A program made the position numbers and the translations under genes. 40,748 nt of DNA from JBFFXF01 sp041569895. GTDB lineage: Bacteria > Planctomycetota > UBA8108 > JACQVS01. Of the stretch, positions 35,753 to 40,748 are shown in pieces. The number at the start of each line of letters is the position of its first letter. Position 1 is the first letter of the stretch. The notes below the pieces were generated by a model. It was not told where the DNA came from, ran no database searches, and saw nothing but the letters and a program-made list of their open reading frames with translations. The stretch covers positions 1-40,748 of the forward strand of contig JBFFXF010000026.1 in NCBI GenBank assembly GCA_041569895.1, written 5' to 3'.

Positions 35753-37780
35753 ATGCGAGGTTCGGCAGCATTCGTCACGGTCGCGCTCGTTCTGTCTTCT
35801 CTTGTTCTCTCGAGCGGCTGCACGTCGGGCACCGGCGACAGGCCCGCCGCCGTCCCCGCGCCGCTGGCTCCCGGATCGGACGACGTGATCGCCTACATCG
35901 TCGTGCCCGGCCTCGACGCCGCCCTGAAGGACGTCGCGGGAATCGCCGGCACGGTGACGCCGGATCCGACCAAGGCGCCGACACCCGACCAGCTGAAGAC
36001 GCAGGTCGGCGTCCTGCTCGGCGATCCGGGACTCGCCAACCTGGACGGATCGAGGCCGCTCCTGGTGGCAGTCCTGCGAGCGCAACCCGCGCAACCGGCG
36101 CAGCCGATGCCGACCGTGCCACCGCTGGTTGGTCTCTTCCCCGCGAAGCAGGCCGCGCCATTCGACCAGCACCTGGCCGCCATCGGAATGCAGTCGCGGT
36201 TCGCCGATGGGCTCCTCGCGGTCGCCCAGACCCCCGACGCGCTCGCGGCGGCGTCGAAGGTGCGTGGGCTTTACGACCGGCTCGCCACCGCGAAGCTCGA
36301 CACGACCGCGCGCCTGTATCTCGACACGGGTGCAGCGCTCGAGCTCTACGGTCAGTTCCTGAAGGCGAGCGTGGCGCAGTTGACGAGCCTCTTCGGGAAC
36401 CTCGGCGGCGGTGGGCCCGGCGCGACCGGTGAAGGATCGATGCAGGGTCTCGCCAGGATACTCAAGCTGGAAGCCCTGGCGCTCCTGGCGCTCCTCGAGC
36501 AGCTCGACCAGCTCCAGCTCGACCTCGACCTCGGCCCGGCCGGCATCGGCGGCGACACGGTGGCAGTCGCGAAGACCGGCTCCCCGCTCGCCGAGTTCTT
36601 CAGCAAGTCGAAGGCGCTGCGGCCCCCGACGACGAGCGTCCTCGAGGGGGGCGACGGCCTCGCGACGGTGAGCTACGTGTTCGACCCGGACAGCTTCGGG
36701 ACGCTCTTACAGACGGTGATCAACGAGGTCTCGAAGGACCCCGACAGCGCGAGCTTCTTCACGCCCGAGTTCACCCGGCTCTTCACCGACATCGGCTCCT
36801 GGTGGAAGGGGACCGGTGTCATGATCATGCGGGCTTCGGAACGGACCATCGCGATGGACTACGTCATGGACGTCACCGACGGTCAGAAGTACCTCGAGGT
36901 GATGGAGAAGACGACCGCGCTGATGGCGCCGGGGAGCGCGTTTGCCGAGGCGTACAGGCAGCTTGGCATGGAGTTCTCGCTATCGCTCCAAAGGGACGCG
37001 CGCGAGCACGCCGGCGTGCCCGTGCACCACTGGAAGATGTCGATGAAGATGCCCGACGCGCCGGCGGGGACGCCGTTCGACTCCGGCTTCATGGCGGGAA
37101 TGATGAATCAGGAAGCGGGCCTGGCGGTCGTCGGTGGGCGCGGCCTGATGTCCTACAACTCACTCGCGCTCGACCGCATGATCGATGCCGCCAAGGCCGG
37201 CAAGACCGGGTCGGCGCTGAAGCTCGAGTCGCGCTCGATCTTCGGCGCCGGGCGCCACGCGTACGTCGACTACGACATCGTCGGGCTGATGAAGGCGATC
37301 TTCCTGGCGATGCCCGAGGGCCAACCCGGCGCCGAGGCGCTCGAGGCGCTGGCCGACTGGCCGTCGGCGCGCCCGATGGTGATGGCGATCACCTTCGACA
37401 CCGGACGCGCGCAGCTGCAGGGGCGCATGCCGGTCGATTTCATTGGCGGCTTCGCGTCGCTGAGAGCGCAGGCAGCGCCGCCGGCCGAGCTGCCGCCGGA
37501 GGACAGGATCGAGCGCGACCTCAGGAATTACGAGATCGCCGCCGAGCTCTACTTTGTCGAGAACGGCTCCTTTCCGGAGACCCTCGAGCAACTCGACAGT
37601 TTCAAGCTACCTGACGACATGCCCGATGCGCTCCGGATCCGAAGCAAGCTCGACCCATGGGGGCGCCCGTATGGTTACCGGCGGGGCGACCGCAAGCCGG
37701 TCTTCTTCACGCTGGGCCGCGACGGCGTCGAGGGGGGCGAGGGAGAGGACGCCGACCATTTCTGGCCGGAGCCGGAGTAA
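35753..37780 (+). CDS. Lipoprotein with DUF3352-like body and GspG-like C-terminal domain
   Basis: A 675-residue exported lipoprotein. ATG 35753 follows AAAGGAG; the lipobox is LVLSSGC, with the modified Cys at residue 23. The long body (about 40-580) recalls DUF3352-type lipoproteins (DDVIAYIVVPGLDAALKDVAG, LLVAVLRAQPAQPAQP, DGLLAVAQTPDALAAASKV, AMDYVMDVTDGQKYLEVMEK). Residues about 590-675 match the globular end of type II secretion pseudopilins: ERDLRNYEIAAELYFVENGSFPETLEQL, then DPWGRPYGYRRG, FFTLGRDGVEGGEGEDAD, which in GspG is a calcium-stabilised head. Here it is detached from the pilin helix, so it is likely used as an interaction module rather than a pilin. The in-frame extension upstream of 35753 is non-coding Arg/Asp-rich sequence. 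Confidence 0.85.
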   Translation: MRGSAAFVTVALVLSSLVLSSGCTSGTGDRPAAVPAPLAPGSDDVIAYIVVPGLDAALKDVAGIAGTVTPDPTKAPTPDQLKTQVGVLLGDPGLANLDGSRPLLVAVLRAQPAQPAQPMPTVPPLVGLFPAKQAAPFDQHLAAIGMQSRFADGLLAVAQTPDALAAASKVRGLYDRLATAKLDTTARLYLDTGAALELYGQFLKASVAQLTSLFGNLGGGGPGATGEGSMQGLARILKLEALALLALLEQLDQLQLDLDLGPAGIGGDTVAVAKTGSPLAEFFSKSKALRPPTTSVLEGGDGLATVSYVFDPDSFGTLLQTVINEVSKDPDSASFFTPEFTRLFTDIGSWWKGTGVMIMRASERTIAMDYVMDVTDGQKYLEVMEKTTALMAPGSAFAEAYRQLGMEFSLSLQRDAREHAGVPVHHWKMSMKMPDAPAGTPFDSGFMAGMMNQEAGLAVVGGRGLMSYNSLALDRMIDAAKAGKTGSALKLESRSIFGAGRHAYVDYDIVGLMKAIFLAMPEGQPGAEALEALADWPSARPMVMAITFDTGRAQLQGRMPVDFIGGFASLRAQAAPPAELPPEDRIERDLRNYEIAAELYFVENGSFPETLEQLDSFKLPDDMPDALRIRSKLDPWGRPYGYRRGDRKPVFFTLGRDGVEGGEGEDADHFWPEPE

Positions 37781-38096
37781 AGCCTCGCGAAGGGTGCCCT
37801 CTTCGCCACCTGGCGGCATCGCGCTTGACGTCGACGAGCTCCGCCCTCCAGCGCGCGGATCGACGGTATCGGGCACCCCGCGGCACGTAGATGGTGGAGC
37901 CGTGAAGCAGCGCGATCGCGCAGCCGAGCAGCTGCTCCTCGGCCATCTCGCGCGCCTGCACGTTGCGGACGTTGTGGCGCCACTCGAGCGTCACCTTCGA
38001 ACCCCAGATTCTGGACTCTGGTGTCTCGATGGCCGAGAATGCGAGGTCATCTCGACGAGCGAGCCCCGACGAGCGAGACCGGAGGCAGGCACTCCA

Positions 38097-38193
38097 TCGA
38101 CCTCGGCCTCATCGACCTCGGCCTCATCGACGTCGGCGTCATTGACGTCGGCGTCATTGACGTCGGCGTCATTGACGTCGGCGTCATTGACGT
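38097..38193. repeat. Tandem 15-base minisatellite (GTCGGCGTCATTGAC)
   Basis: Two to three CTCGGCCTCATCGAC units pass into four nearly identical GTCGGCGTCATTGAC units, about six and a half units in all. It lies in the 474-base gap 37781-38254 before the hybrid kinase. One reading frame gives DVGVI repeats and the opposite strand DADVN repeats, but neither has a supported start or ribosome-binding site. It is probably a slippage array; effects on the downstream kinase are possible. The rest of the gap shows no sure gene. Confidence 0.85.
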
Positions 38194-38254
38194 CATCGAG
38201 AAGTCGCGCGGCGGATGATCGGGGACGCCCGGCAGAATCGCGCACGACACCGAA

Positions 38255-40748
<2,494 letters not shown>

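Noticed and set aside
37707..37994. A 95-codon minus-strand frame beginning TLEWRHNVRNVQAREMAEEQ
   Set aside because: Its first half looks somewhat protein-like (AIALLHGSTIYVPRG), but it runs into the 3' end of the lipoprotein gene with an Arg/Pro-rich tail and has no ribosome-binding site or known family; possibly a gene remnant.

Overview
The window is GC-rich and densely coded, and reads as chromosomal DNA from an uncultured or little-studied bacterium. A DUF1549/DUF1553 gene paired with DUF1501, dockerin-like tails with a FLFLGG signature, a CRTAC1-type FG-GAP protein, several secreted cytochromes c and large PAS kinases together suggest Planctomycetota, Acidobacteriota or a neighbouring phylum. 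No rRNA, tRNA, insertion sequence, integrase or CRISPR array was seen, so the phylum stays open.

Layout. 0-8 kb: a secreted protein, a membrane Ser/Thr kinase broken by an in-frame TGA, a methyltransferase, a Tat-exported sulfite-oxidase-like molybdoenzyme and an FG-GAP/dockerin protein. 8-14.5 kb: a large NPCBM/dockerin protein with a good promoter and a strong terminator, a TPR lipoprotein and a CRTAC1 protein. 14.6-19.5 kb: the DUF1549/DUF1553 and DUF1501 pair, the latter broken by an in-frame TAG, then a DUF1570-like metallopeptidase. 19.7-25.4 kb: a PAS sensor kinase/receiver and, divergently, a YVTN/di-heme cytochrome c/dockerin protein. 33.7-40.7 kb: a membrane M28 peptidase, a lipoprotein with a GspG-like tail, and a hybrid histidine kinase running off the end.

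The main discovery is a compact eight-gene minus-strand operon at 25860-33387. In transcription order it encodes a B12-binding/radical SAM protein ending in a C-U-A-E-P tail, a DUF169 protein, a secreted HMA-like protein with two adjacent in-frame TGA codons (U-U), a fold-III PLP decarboxylase, an exported SUMF1/FGE-fold protein, an HMA-like lipoprotein whose metal-binding CxxC is encoded TGA-x-x-TGA (U-x-x-U), a MerT-HMA transporter and a di-heme peroxidase of the MauG/CcpA type. Junctions overlap or have gaps of at most 36 bases. Five in-frame TGA codons lie at thiol positions in three genes, each followed by a hairpin with a G in the first two loop positions, as in bacterial SECIS elements. 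I infer a selenocysteine-rich envelope system for soft metals such as Hg, Cu or Ag, with a radical SAM maturation or biosynthetic branch. The Sec-tailed radical SAM family is, to my memory, already named; the linkage of all eight genes is what looks new.

Other structure: a family of intergenic repeats with core AACCTGGGTCGGGG (a cluster of five at 25.5-25.8 kb plus single copies), several short tandem repeats between genes, and two nonsense codons in otherwise intact genes.
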